Positions 14,922 to 23,331 of a stretch of 64,000 bases of DNA are shown piece after piece. The position numbers and the translations under genes are program-made. Below the pieces are notes generated by a model. That model was given only the letters and a program-made list of their open reading frames with translations, was not told the DNA's origin and searched no databases. The DNA is from Frankiales bacterium (GTDB lineage: Bacteria; Actinomycetota; Actinomycetes; Mycobacteriales; SCTD01): assembly GCA_025966135.1 (NCBI GenBank), contig JAOPVP010000022.1:62001-126000 (forward strand). Reading direction: 5' to 3'. The number at the start of each line of letters is the position of its first letter. Position 1 is the first letter of the stretch.

Positions 14922-17858
14922 TCAGGGATCGACGGTGCAGCTCGACTGCGAGATCACGATGTCGATGCCCAGGAGGGTCTTGATGTGCAGGGCATTGACG
15001 ACGAGCTTCTTCGTGTTGGGAGCCGGCGTGGTCAGGACTTGCTCGTTCAGGATCACCGTGGCCACACCCGGAATGGCGATCGTCATGTTCGGTGCCGGCT
15101 GGTAGTTCAGCAGGTGCTGCCCAGCCAGGTCGAGCTTGGCGAAGGTCGTCAGGCCGGAAAGGCTGGTCAGGCTGGATCCCGTGCACTCGCTGTGGACGGC
15201 TTGCGCAACCACTACGCCGACCAGGGCGTTCACGTCGGCGACGTCCGCGGAGCTCTTCACCACGACCGTCGGCCCGATGGTTGTCGTGGCCGACAGCACA
15301 CCGGTGCTCAGCACGCTGGGCACGTTGATCCCCAGCGCCGTCAGGGTCGAGGTGCCCTCGGTGTTGCGCTGCACGTAGGGCAGCGGGCCGGAGTTGATGA
15401 GCAACGACCGGATCTGCTCCCCGAACGCGGAGCCGCTCAGGATGTACGCGACCGTGGTCGCGCTGGCGGTGTTGTTGGCCGGTACCGGGTCGGTCTCGTT
15501 CGAGCTGACCGTCGCGGTGTTCACGATGCTGGCGCCCTTGGCGTTCACCTTCACCTGGATGGTGACGGTGGCGCTGGCACCGTTGGCAAGGGTGCCTAGC
15601 GCGCACGTGACCGTTCCGGACGCCTGGGTGCAGCTGCCCTGGCTCGCCGAGGACGAGACGTAGCTGACCTGGGACGGCAGCGGGTCCACGACCTTCACTC
15701 CGGTGGCCGTGCTGGGCCCGGAGTTGCCGGCCGTGAGCGTGTACGTGACGGTCTGGCCGACCAGCACCGCGCTGGGTGAGCCGGTCTTGGTGAGGGACAG
15801 GTTCGCTGCCCCATTCACCGTGACGGTCACCGTGGAGGTGTTGTTCGCCGAGTTCGGGTCCGTCTCGTTCGACGTCACGGTCGCGGTGTTGGTCAGGGTG
15901 CCCACGGCCGCCGCAGTCGGGATGACCTTGATGGTGATCGTGGCCGTCCCGCCGGTGGCCAAGGTGCCCAGGGTGCACGTCACCGTGCCCGTGAGCGGCG
16001 CGCAGCTTCCCTGGGTCGCCGTCGCCGACACGTAGGTGACGTTCGCGGGCAACGGGTCGGAAACCACCACGCCCGTCGCGTCGTTGGGCCCGAGGCTGTT
16101 CACGGTCACCAGGTACGTCAGCGTCTGGCCTACCAGGACCGGGTTCGGCGACGCGGTCTTGGTGATGGACAGGTCCGCCGCCGGCTTGACCGTGACGGTC
16201 ACGGTCGAGGTGTTGTTCGCGGTGTTCGGATCACTCTCGGTGGCCTTCACCGTCGCGGTGTTGCTGAGCCTGCCCACCGCTGCTGCGGTCGGCCGCACCA
16301 CGATCTGGATGCTGGCACTGGCGCCGTTCGCGAGGCTGCCGAGACTGCACGTCACGACCGCACTCGCCAGCGCGCAGCTCCCCTGGCTCGGTGTCGCCGA
16401 CACGTACGTGACGTTCGCCGGCAGCGGGTCGGTGACCACGACACCGGTCGCTGTGCCCGGGCCACCGCTGCTCACCGCGATCGTGTAGGTCAGTGCCTGA
16501 CCCACCAGCACGGGGTCGGGCGAGGCCGTCTTGACGATCCGTAGGTCGGCGGTCTGGGCGTTGACCGTGGTCGTGACGGTGGCCGTGTTGTCGGCCTGGG
16601 CAGTGTCGGTCTCGTTGGCCTTGGCCGTCGCTGTGTTGGTGACGGTGCCCGGGGTGTTCGGGGTGACCGTGATGGTGATGGTGGCGCTGGCACCGTTGGC
16701 GAGGGTGCCGATGCTGCACGTCACCGTGCCGCCTGCCTGCCCGCAGGTGCCCTGGCTCGGCGACGCCGAGACGAAGCTGACACTCGCCGGCAGGGTGTCG
16801 GTGACGGTCACGCCGGTGGCCGTGCTCGGGCCGTTGTCGGTCACCTTGAGCGTGTAGGTGAGCGGCTGCCCCACGGTCACCGGGTCAGGTGAGGCCACCT
16901 TGGTGAGGGCGAGGTTGGCCGACGGCTGCACGGTCGTGGTCACGGACGAGGAGTTGTTGCTCGGGTTGTTGTCGAACTGGTTGCCCTTGACCGTGGCGGT
17001 GTTGGTGATCGTGCCCGCTGCAGCCGCGTTCGGGACGACCTTCACCGTGATGGTCGTGCTCGCCCCACTGGCGAGCGCACCAAGGCTGCAGGTCACGGTT
17101 CCACCCGCCTGGCCGCATGCGGGACTCGGGGTGACCGAGACGAAGCTGACGTTGGCCGGCAGCGGATCGGAGACGGTCAGACCGGTGGCATTGCTCGGAC
17201 CGCTGTTCAGGACCGTCAGCGTGTACGTGAGGACCTGGCCCACGAGCACGGGGTTCGGCGACGCGGTCTTGACGATGGACAGGTCCGACTTCGGGATGTT
17301 GAGGTCGGCGCCAGTCAGCCTGTTCTCCAGACCGAAGTACGACGTCCCGCCGTTCGCCGGGATGGGCGCGTTGAAGTTGACCGTGCCGGTCGTCTTGGCG
17401 GTGTTGATGCCGGAGTAGCTCGTACCGGGCCCCTCGTAGAGCGTGGGACCGAACGGACAGGCGGCCGGATGCGGCTGGATGCTGCTGGCGCAGATCCCGT
17501 CCCCGTCGAAGCCGAAGATGTCCTTGGTCGACGACAGCTGCAAGCTGCTGACGGGGCTACCGAAGTTGTTGACGACGCCCACGAGCGTGTCCTCGTTGCC
17601 ATCGTAAGGGCCCACCGCGGGGTCGGTCAGGATCGCGGTGGTCCCGTCAGCGTTGATCACGATGAGAATGCCGCAGCTGGGGCTGGCTCCGATGGCCGGG
17701 CACTCGGTGAAGGGCGGTGAGAGCGCTGGTGCCGCGAACCCCTCACCGACGAGGGAGGTCATGACCATCGCCAACGCCGCGACGACGGCCAGGCCGTGCC
17801 GCCTGGCCTTGCGATCACGGCGCGCCGGGGGTTTCGCGTGCTTGCCCGTGGACAGCAT
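14922..17858 (-). CDS. Secreted DUF11 five-repeat protein, choice-of-anchor P-like C-terminus
   Basis: A 978-residue secreted protein. The N-terminus has a twin basic region and a signal peptide (hydrophobic LAVVAALAMVMTSLV ending at GFAAPA). Five DUF11 Ig-like repeats of about 125 residues follow, starting near residues 190, 313, 435, 560 and 685, each opening with the K-T/V-A/G-S-P-x-x-V-x-V-G-Q pattern and containing GPS/N-ATGV and NTATV. The C-terminal 175 residues lack a membrane helix or LPxTG and resemble choice-of-anchor P proteins (VVNALHIK). Such proteins are cell-surface or matrix adhesins; the ligand is unknown. The ATG has GAGGAG 6 nt upstream; frame upstream of it is replaced by a structured leader. 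Confidence 0.85.
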   Translation of the reverse strand: MLSTGKHAKPPARRDRKARRHGLAVVAALAMVMTSLVGEGFAAPALSPPFTECPAIGASPSCGILIVINADGTTAILTDPAVGPYDGNEDTLVGVVNNFGSPVSSLQLSSTKDIFGFDGDGICASSIQPHPAACPFGPTLYEGPGTSYSGINTAKTTGTVNFNAPIPANGGTSYFGLENRLTGADLNIPKSDLSIVKTASPNPVLVGQVLTYTLTVLNSGPSNATGLTVSDPLPANVSFVSVTPSPACGQAGGTVTCSLGALASGASTTITVKVVPNAAAAGTITNTATVKGNQFDNNPSNNSSSVTTTVQPSANLALTKVASPDPVTVGQPLTYTLKVTDNGPSTATGVTVTDTLPASVSFVSASPSQGTCGQAGGTVTCSIGTLANGASATITITVTPNTPGTVTNTATAKANETDTAQADNTATVTTTVNAQTADLRIVKTASPDPVLVGQALTYTIAVSSGGPGTATGVVVTDPLPANVTYVSATPSQGSCALASAVVTCSLGSLANGASASIQIVVRPTAAAVGRLSNTATVKATESDPNTANNTSTVTVTVKPAADLSITKTASPNPVLVGQTLTYLVTVNSLGPNDATGVVVSDPLPANVTYVSATATQGSCAPLTGTVTCTLGTLATGGTATITIKVIPTAAAVGTLTNTATVTSNETDPNSANNTSTVTVTVNGAANLSLTKTGSPSAVLVGQTVTYTLTAGNSGPSTATGVKVVDPLPSQVSYVSSSASQGSCTQASGTVTCALGTLANGASATVTIQVKVNAKGASIVNTATVSSNETDPVPANNTASATTVAYILSGSAFGEQIRSLLINSGPLPYVQRNTEGTSTLTALGINVPSVLSTGVLSATTTIGPTVVVKSSADVADVNALVGVVVAQAVHSECTGSSLTSLSGLTTFAKLDLAGQHLLNYQPAPNMTIAIPGVATVILNEQVLTTPAPNTKKLVVNALHIKTLLGIDIVISQSSCTVDP

Positions 17859-17873
17859 CGTGTTCTCCTCACA

Positions 17874-17968
17874 GTGGTCCCAAGACGGAGCCCTGGTGGC
17901 GGAAGCTGTTCCGGCGACTGCGGTGACACGCTGTGGGAGCGTCACCTCGTCGGAGCAGTCAGGACCAC
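17874..17968 (-). promoter_or_regulatory. Candidate structured 5' leader of DUF11 gene
   Basis: On the minus strand, GTGGTCC (17962-17968) can pair with GGACCAC (17874-17880), closing a multi-branch fold. Inside are a 6-bp helix (17955-17960 with 17916-17921), a 9-bp hairpin with a 2-nt bulge (17922-17946) and a 5-bp hairpin (17900-17913). The closing 3' strand ends 3 nt before the GAGGAG ribosome binding site. I cannot match it to a known riboswitch class. Confidence 0.4.
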
Positions 17969-18081
17969 GTGCAGACACCGTGACCGGGCAAACCCCTCTA
18001 AACACCCCCCAACCGGCGTAGTTCGCCTCACTCCATGGCGCCTTGCGGCGCGTTGAGGGAACGGCTCAGGCAGGCTCGAGC

Positions 18082-18498
18082 TCAGGCCGGTACTGCGCGG
18101 TCCTCGACCCGCTTCGCCACCAGGTCCAGCACCACGTCGGGGTCGGTGCCCTTCTGCACGAACAGGTCCGCGCCCGCCCGACGGGCGCTGTCGCGGTCCG
18201 CCAGCGGGTCGGAACTGAAGACGACGACCACCACCCCCGGCGCCGCGCTGCGCAGGTCGTCGATCGAGGCGAGCCCGTCCTCGTCACCGAGGCCGACGTC
18301 CAGGAGCACAGCATCCGGGTGGTGCTGGCCGGCCAGCCGAACGGCGTCGGCGACACCCGCTGCGCTCACGACCAGGCCGTAGCGGGCGTCCTCACCTGCG
18401 ACCAGCTCGAGCAGGAGACGCACGCTGAACTGGTCGTCCACGACAAGCAGGGAAAGCGCCACGCTGGACCCGTTTCGGTAGTGAGATTTCAGCATCAT
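18082..18498 (-). CDS. Stand-alone response regulator receiver
   Basis: A single receiver domain of about 126-138 residues with no output domain. The acidic pair is in LLVVDDQFS, the phospho-acceptor Asp in AVLLDVGLGDEDG, the Ser/Thr position in VFSSD, and the conserved Lys in LFVQKG. Such proteins relay phosphate or act on a partner protein. No kinase is adjacent. The start is unsure: ATG at 18498 or GTG at 18462 (V-A-L-S-L-L-V-V-D-D), neither with a convincing ribosome binding site; the GTG gives the usual receiver length. Confidence 0.8.
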   Translation of the reverse strand: MMLKSHYRNGSSVALSLLVVDDQFSVRLLLELVAGEDARYGLVVSAAGVADAVRLAGQHHPDAVLLDVGLGDEDGLASIDDLRSAAPGVVVVVFSSDPLADRDSARRAGADLFVQKGTDPDVVLDLVAKRVEDRAVPA

Positions 18499-18631
18499 TC
18501 GCGGGGATCTCGGGCGACATAGCCCGAATGGGCCCTGCTCTGGGGGACGTCCGGGCTACCACGGACTATCCAACGGGTAAGAACGGATCCCAGCGGAACC
18601 CCAGGGGACCGCCGGTGCGCGAGGTCCACAT

Positions 18632-18637
18632 TAGGCT
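18632..18637 (+). promoter_or_regulatory. -10 element TAGGCT, leaderless start
   Basis: TAGGCT lies 6 nt before the ATG at 18644 and there is no strong Shine-Dalgarno. It is the same arrangement as at the sensor kinase, which predicts a leaderless mRNA. Confidence 0.4.
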
Positions 18638-18643
18638 GGAAGC

Positions 18644-20044
18644 ATGACGCGGACCGGCCCGATCATCCTGGCCCACGCCTTCGGCCAACGCTACGAGCTC
18701 CCCCTCCCGCTTTATCTGTTCGTCGGCGGCGGGGCCCTCGTCGTCCTGCTGTCGTTCCTGCTCGTCCTTCGTCGTACGACGGACGGCTCCCGGCCGTTCG
18801 ACGCCGAGGACGTCGTACCCGCCGCGCCGTTTCGTCCCGTGAGCGGCGTGCTGAGCATCCTGCTGACGTTCCTCGTGGCGGTCGTGGGGCTGACCGGTAG
18901 TCAGCAGGTCTCCGAGAACATCGCACCGGAGTTCTTCTGGGTACTCGTCTGGATCGGCGTGCCGCTGACCTGTGGGTTGCTCGGTGACTGGACGCGCTCG
19001 GTCAACCCCTTCGCCAACCTCGCCCGGCTCGGCGACAGCGCGGGCGTCCGCAAGCTGCTCCTGGCCCGGTCCAAGCCGCTGGGGTGGTCGGCGCGACTGG
19101 GCTGGTGGCCCTCCGTCGGGTTGTTCGTCCTGCTCGTCCTCGGCGAGCTGGTGTTCAACCTCGACAGCACGACTCCCGCCTTCGTCGGCGGCGTCCTGCT
19201 CGTCTACGGCGTGCTCTCCTTCTTCCTGGGCGTGCTCTTCGGGCCGAGCTGGACCGCTCACGGCGAGGTCTTCTCCGGCTTGTTCAACGCCTGGGGTCGG
19301 CTGGGCTTCTTCCGCATGGGTGCTCCCGGTCGCCGCGGTTTCACCGGCGGGCTCGACGTACCGTTCCAGGCCTCCGCGAGCCGGATCGTGTTCGTCCTGC
19401 TGCTCCTCGTGACCATCAACTTCGACGGCCTGCTCGCGACGCCGCAGTGGGCGTCCTACGAACAGCGGACGCTGGGGACCAACGGCACCGGCATCGAGGC
19501 CCTGCGCACCGGCTCACTCGCCGTGCTGGTCCTCGTGGTGCTCGGGGTATTCGTCGTCTTCGCCTGGACCGCAGCCCGAGCCGGTCGGTTCGCCGCCAGT
19601 CCCCTGGGCTCGCTGGCCGGGCTGCTGCCGAGCCTCGTTCCGATCGCCTTCGGCTACCTGATCGCCCACTACCTGCAGTACCTGCTCACCAACGGCCAGC
19701 TCGTCGCGCCGCTGATCGGCAACCCCGGCTTCGCCAACTGGCCGATCAAGCTCCCCTACCCGTTCAACGACACCTTCGAGGTCGACGTCACGCTGCTCCC
19801 GAACAGCTTCTACTGGTACCTGTCCGTGATCGTGATCGTGGCCGTGCACGTCGTTGCTGTGGTGATCGCGCACCGTCACCTTGTGGCCCGGGCCGGCGAC
19901 GGGCACGCCGCTCGGCGCAGCGAGTACCCGTGGCTCGTGGCGATGGTGGCGTACACCGCGTTCAGCCTCTTCCTCATCGCCCAGCCGCTCACGCAGGAGA
20001 GCGGATCCGCGACCACCGTCAGCTCGAGCAGCACCACCAAGTGA
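18644..20044 (+). CDS. Polytopic membrane protein of unknown function
   Basis: A 466-residue integral membrane protein with about 11-12 predicted hydrophobic helices, starting MTRTGPIILAHAFGQRYELP. Conserved-looking polar motifs are the N-terminal AHAFGQRY and the loop FNDTFEVD near residue 375; a His-rich helix (VIVAVHVVAVVIAHRHL) follows. I do not recognise a characterised family. The stop overlaps the GTG of the next gene by 4 nt, so the two are translationally coupled and probably act together in the membrane. Confidence 0.75.
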   Translation: MTRTGPIILAHAFGQRYELPLPLYLFVGGGALVVLLSFLLVLRRTTDGSRPFDAEDVVPAAPFRPVSGVLSILLTFLVAVVGLTGSQQVSENIAPEFFWVLVWIGVPLTCGLLGDWTRSVNPFANLARLGDSAGVRKLLLARSKPLGWSARLGWWPSVGLFVLLVLGELVFNLDSTTPAFVGGVLLVYGVLSFFLGVLFGPSWTAHGEVFSGLFNAWGRLGFFRMGAPGRRGFTGGLDVPFQASASRIVFVLLLLVTINFDGLLATPQWASYEQRTLGTNGTGIEALRTGSLAVLVLVVLGVFVVFAWTAARAGRFAASPLGSLAGLLPSLVPIAFGYLIAHYLQYLLTNGQLVAPLIGNPGFANWPIKLPYPFNDTFEVDVTLLPNSFYWYLSVIVIVAVHVVAVVIAHRHLVARAGDGHAARRSEYPWLVAMVAYTAFSLFLIAQPLTQESGSATTVSSSSTTK

Positions 20045-20715
20045 AGCGTGCGTTGGTGGGAGCCCTGCTGGTCACCGTCGGTTGGCTCGCCAGCCCCGGT
20101 ACGGCCCCGATCTACGACGGCGTCGGGAGCCCCGACGAGCCCTACAAGTACGTCGGGAAGAGCCCCGCCCCGGCAGCGGTCAGCGTCACCGTCCCGGACT
20201 CAGGTGGCGTCTCGGCATCCCTACAGCTCAAGAGCAGCGAGAACGGGCCGCAGGTCCTCGTCGACCTCGGCTCCGGCGCGTTCACGGCCGACGGGAAGAC
20301 CGTCACACTCACCAGCACGCCGCTGACACCTGACGGCACTCCCCCACGCGGACGCCTCGACGGCAACGTCTACCGCCTCACCGCGAGCCCCGGCGCCGTC
20401 CTGCACCCGGAGAACACGCAGGGCTTCATCTTCCTGCGGGCTGCGGTCATGACCAAGCCCGACCCCGTGATCGTGCACCGCCGGGCCGCGACCGACCCCT
20501 GGGTGGAGATGAAGACCACCCGCGCCGGCACCGACATCCTGAGCACGCCGTTTCGCGACCTCGGCGAGTACTCCCTCGTGCAGCTCCCGGGCTCCACACC
20601 CCTCAACGCGGGAGGCCTGAGCCTGGTGAGGGTGCTGCTGCTCGGTGGCGGCGTGCTGCTCCTGCTCACCGTGACCGTGCTGGTCCTGCGCCGCCCCCGC
20701 CCCGAAGACGACTAA
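20041..20715 (+). CDS. Secreted, membrane-anchored PIYDGVG-motif protein (copy 1)
   Basis: A 224-residue protein with an N-terminal signal/anchor segment (ALVGALLVTVGWLASP), an extracytoplasmic beta-rich domain, and a C-terminal membrane helix (VRVLLLGGGVLLLLTVTVLV) followed by a basic/acidic tail. Just after the signal it carries PIYDGVGSPDEPYKYVG, shared with the protein encoded at 21343-22044. The family is unknown to me. It is coupled by a GTGA overlap to the polytopic protein upstream, suggesting that they form a complex with the globular part outside. Confidence 0.75.
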   Translation: MKRALVGALLVTVGWLASPGTAPIYDGVGSPDEPYKYVGKSPAPAAVSVTVPDSGGVSASLQLKSSENGPQVLVDLGSGAFTADGKTVTLTSTPLTPDGTPPRGRLDGNVYRLTASPGAVLHPENTQGFIFLRAAVMTKPDPVIVHRRAATDPWVEMKTTRAGTDILSTPFRDLGEYSLVQLPGSTPLNAGGLSLVRVLLLGGGVLLLLTVTVLVLRRPRPEDD

Positions 20716-20791
20716 CACGCCCTCCCACCCCAGCTTGCGTCCGCTCTTGCCCACACGTCGGCCGCTCGTTCGAGCAGACGCAAGGGGGTTC

Positions 20792-21346
20792 CTAGCGGAG
20801 GAACCAACCGACGAAGTCGGCGCCGACGTGGGTGACCGCCGGGGCCGCCGGGGTGCCGGTCGACTGCCTGAGCCCGCCCAGGACCAGGCCGACCGCGAGG
20901 TCGAGCGGGAGGACGTGCCAGCCGTACAGCGGGACGTGGAGCAGAGCGAAGCAGACGGCGCCGACGACGATCGCCGGGACAGGACCGGCCAGGTCGTCAA
21001 CGGCGTCGTACAGCGTCCCGCGCAGGAAGATCTCCTCAGCGGTCGCGACCACGGTCACGACCGCTGCCCAGGTGGCAAAGCCCTCAGTTCCGTGGACCGG
21101 CCGGAAGGTGAGCAGTTGCGCGAACCCCACCGGGGCGCAGACGAGCGCCGCACCAGCCAGCCCGACGAGGAAGGCCTTGCGACTCAAGGGGACCCGCGTG
21201 CCGGATGCGAGCGAGAGCACGAGCAGGCAGGCGGCGAACACCAACCCGGCGGGTTGTGACTGCGCCACGCCGTCGCCCCCCACGACGACGCGAAGCCCCA
21301 CTGACACGGCGAACCCGATCAGCAGGGCGGCGACCCGCTGCCTCAC
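20792..21346 (-). CDS. CPBP-family intramembrane metalloprotease
   Basis: A 184-residue membrane protein with the Abi/CPBP motifs: EE-x3-R in ATAEEIFLRG, the His motif FALLHVPLYG and a second His in THVGADFVG. Family members act as CAAX-type prenyl endopeptidases or bacteriocin-immunity proteins; many bacterial ones have unknown substrates. The GTG start overlaps the stop of the upstream PIYDGVG protein by 4 nt, so the two are coupled. This makes the PIYDGVG protein a candidate partner or substrate, which is inference from context only. Confidence 0.82.
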   Translation of the reverse strand: MRQRVAALLIGFAVSVGLRVVVGGDGVAQSQPAGLVFAACLLVLSLASGTRVPLSRKAFLVGLAGAALVCAPVGFAQLLTFRPVHGTEGFATWAAVVTVVATAEEIFLRGTLYDAVDDLAGPVPAIVVGAVCFALLHVPLYGWHVLPLDLAVGLVLGGLRQSTGTPAAPAVTHVGADFVGWFLR

Positions 21347-22044
21347 TCCGACGTGGCCTGCAGCCTGATCACGACAACCACGACGACCAGCAGCACCAGC
21401 CCGCCCAGCAGCACCATCGGCAGGATGGACGTGCCCTGGGCCGCCCCCTTCACCGGCACGAAGGCAAGCGCGAACTGGCCGGCCCCGGGAAAGGTCGAGA
21501 CATACACGTCCTGGCCACCGCGCGAGGTCTTCAGCGCCTGCCAGGGCTTCGACGCGTCGCTGCGGTACTCCATCACCGGACCGGGTTGCTTGGCGGTGGT
21601 CGCCCGCAGGTAGAGCGTCGCCAGTGCGGCCTGGTCGGTCAGCGTCACCGGCCCGGCCTTGTCGGTGATGGTGAACAGGTAGACATTGCCGTCGATCGTT
21701 CCACCCGGTGGGTTCCCGGTCGGCGCCTGCGGGACCACCTTGACCTCGATCGCTGCGCCGGGCGCGGCCAGGCCCGCAGGGGGCATGAACAGCGACGCCT
21801 GCGGACCTTGCTCGGCCGTCTGCACGCTCATCCCGTTCGTGTTGCGGCCTTGGTGGACCGGGCTGGACGCAGCCCCGCTCGTCGGGCCAGCTGTCTGCTT
21901 CGCTGTGGCGGGCGCTGCGACGTAGCGATAGGGCTCATCGGGGGCGCCGACGCCGTCGTAGATCGGGACGGCGTTGGGTGTCACGAGCCAACCCAGGCTC
22001 ACGAGAACGGCAGCGGCGGCCCAGCGGCGAGGTGCGGAGGTCAC
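21343..22044 (-). CDS. Secreted, membrane-anchored PIYDGVG-motif protein (copy 2)
   Basis: A 233-residue paralogue of the protein at 20041-20715: N-terminal signal segment (AAAAVLVSLGWLVTP), then PIYDGVGAPDEPYRYV, a low-complexity Ala/Thr/Ser linker, a beta-rich domain with GTIDGNVYLF (compare GRLDGNVYRL in copy 1), and a C-terminal helix of mostly Val/Leu ending in a short basic tail. The GTG start is chosen because it places the signal segment at the N-terminus; its ribosome binding site is weak. It is coupled by 4 nt to the CPBP protease and transcribed divergently from the DUF4190 gene. Confidence 0.72.
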   Translation of the reverse strand: MTSAPRRWAAAAVLVSLGWLVTPNAVPIYDGVGAPDEPYRYVAAPATAKQTAGPTSGAASSPVHQGRNTNGMSVQTAEQGPQASLFMPPAGLAAPGAAIEVKVVPQAPTGNPPGGTIDGNVYLFTITDKAGPVTLTDQAALATLYLRATTAKQPGPVMEYRSDASKPWQALKTSRGGQDVYVSTFPGAGQFALAFVPVKGAAQGTSILPMVLLGGLVLLVVVVVVIRLQATSE

Positions 22045-22143
22045 ACACCCCAGTCCACCACAGCCTTCCGAGGACGGTGGATACCGACGCAGGCTGCCCG
22101 CGTGCGCGACGATGGCACCATGAGCACCGCGGAAGGACCCGGC

Positions 22144-22638
22144 ATGACCGACCCGTTCAACCCGCCCACCGGCGACCAGCCCCAGCGGCCGGTCTCGCCG
22201 TACGGCACCCCGGTCTCCCCGCCGCCCTACCCGGCACCTCCTTACGGCGCACCCCAGTACGGCGCTCCTCTGTACGGCGCACCGATCGCAGGCCCGACGC
22301 GCAACGGCTTCGGCGTCGCTGCGCTCGTCCTCGGGATCGCGTCGCTCGTGCTGTTCTGGGTTCCCGCTCTCGATGTCGTCCTGGCCGTCCTGGCGATCGT
22401 CTTCGCTGCGCTCGGACGCAAGCGCGCCGCCCGCCACGAGGCCACCAACGGAGGAATGGCGATCGCCGGACTCGTGTGCGGGATCCTCGGTCTGATCGGC
22501 GCAGCGCTCATCACGGCGTTCGTCCTCTACTTCCACACGCAGATCACGCAGTACCAGCACTGCCTCAACCGAGCGGGCGCCGACCCGGCGGCGCGGACCG
22601 CCTGCAACGTGGAGTTCCAGAACGACGTGACGCGCTGA
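22144..22638 (+). CDS. DUF4190 membrane protein with Pro/Tyr-rich N-terminus
   Basis: A 164-residue protein with a Pro/Gly/Tyr/Ala-rich N-terminal segment (repeats of YGAP) and a DUF4190 domain of two helices (VAALVLGIASLVLFWVPALD and GMAIAGLVCGILGLIGAALI). A short extracytoplasmic tail has two cysteines (YQHCLNR and RTACNV) that could pair. The function is unknown. The ATG at 22144 has GGAAGGA at good spacing; an ATG at 22120 lacks one. It converges with the Lys/Ala-repeat gene, 9 nt apart. Confidence 0.8.
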   Translation: MTDPFNPPTGDQPQRPVSPYGTPVSPPPYPAPPYGAPQYGAPLYGAPIAGPTRNGFGVAALVLGIASLVLFWVPALDVVLAVLAIVFAALGRKRAARHEATNGGMAIAGLVCGILGLIGAALITAFVLYFHTQITQYQHCLNRAGADPAARTACNVEFQNDVTR

Positions 22639-22647
22639 CGCCTTGGT

Positions 22648-23148
22648 TCAAGCCTTCTTGCCGCGGCGACGGCGACGCAGGACCAGAAGGCCCATCACCC
22701 CTGCCACTGCCAGGACGTGCGTCTTAGCGATAGGTACCCCGGGCTGAGGGTCCGGGACCTGTCCCGGAAGGTGCGCGGTGGGCGACGGCGTAGCCACCGA
22801 TGTGGGAGCCGGCGTCGACCACGACTTCTCCGGCGCGGCCTCCCCGGCGGGCTGGGTGGCCGGCGGTGTGGGCGAGGATGCCGGAGCAGCAACCTTCTTG
22901 GCCACCACCTTCTTGGCGGCGACCTTCTTGGCCACCACCTTCTTAGCGGCGACCGGCTTGGCTGCCGCCTTCGCCGGCGCCTCGGACGCGGCCTTCCGCG
23001 GCACGGCAGCGGGAGCAGGGGCGGGTGCGCCGGCACCATCCTGAGGGGAGCGCTTGCCGCGTGCGGGCCGCTCCTGAGCGACCGTCTGTGGCCGCTTGGT
23101 CGGTGTCAGCCGCACCGCGGGTCCCTCTGTGTCGTCCTTGTCCGCCAC
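22648..23148 (-). CDS. Lys/Ala-repeat, histone-H1-like protein with C-terminal membrane helix
   Basis: The 166-residue protein has an acidic/basic N-terminus, a central Lys/Ala/Val repeat (AKKVVAKKVAAKKVVAKKVA) like the tails of histone H1-like and HupB proteins, a Pro/Thr/Ala-rich linker, and a C-terminal hydrophobic segment (VLAVAGVMGLLVL) followed by RRRRRGKKA. DNA-binding tails of this type are usually cytoplasmic; the terminal helix suggests a membrane-anchored version, or a cell-envelope protein whose cationic repeat binds polyanions. The family is not recognised beyond the low-complexity likeness. Confidence 0.7.
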   Translation of the reverse strand: MADKDDTEGPAVRLTPTKRPQTVAQERPARGKRSPQDGAGAPAPAPAAVPRKAASEAPAKAAAKPVAAKKVVAKKVAAKKVVAKKVAAPASSPTPPATQPAGEAAPEKSWSTPAPTSVATPSPTAHLPGQVPDPQPGVPIAKTHVLAVAGVMGLLVLRRRRRGKKA

Positions 23149-23331
23149 GCGGTCGCTCCTGTCCCTCGAACATCGTCTGCCCCATCATGGCCCAGGCTCT
23201 CGCGGGCGCACACCCGTGGGGTCTGCCAGATCGACCCTCTCAGGAACAGGCAGGTTTCGCTGCTCCTGTGGTTGGGTCAAGTTGCCACTGTTGCCCGTCA
23301 CACGAGGTCCCTGTCACGCGAGGAGGCATCC

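Noticed and set aside
14922..17858. Repeated DNA in the DUF11 gene as an assembly artefact
   Set aside because: The five repeats differ clearly at nucleotide and protein level, as expected of an old tandem domain array.
17859..18005. Upstream extension of the DUF11 protein
   Set aside because: It would bury the signal peptide at residue 50; GAGGAG precedes the ATG at 17858 and the region folds as RNA.
19084..20040. Open frame upstream of the first PIYDGVG protein
   Set aside because: It overlaps the polytopic membrane gene in another frame; the GTG at 20041 gives a signal peptide and a GTGA overlap.
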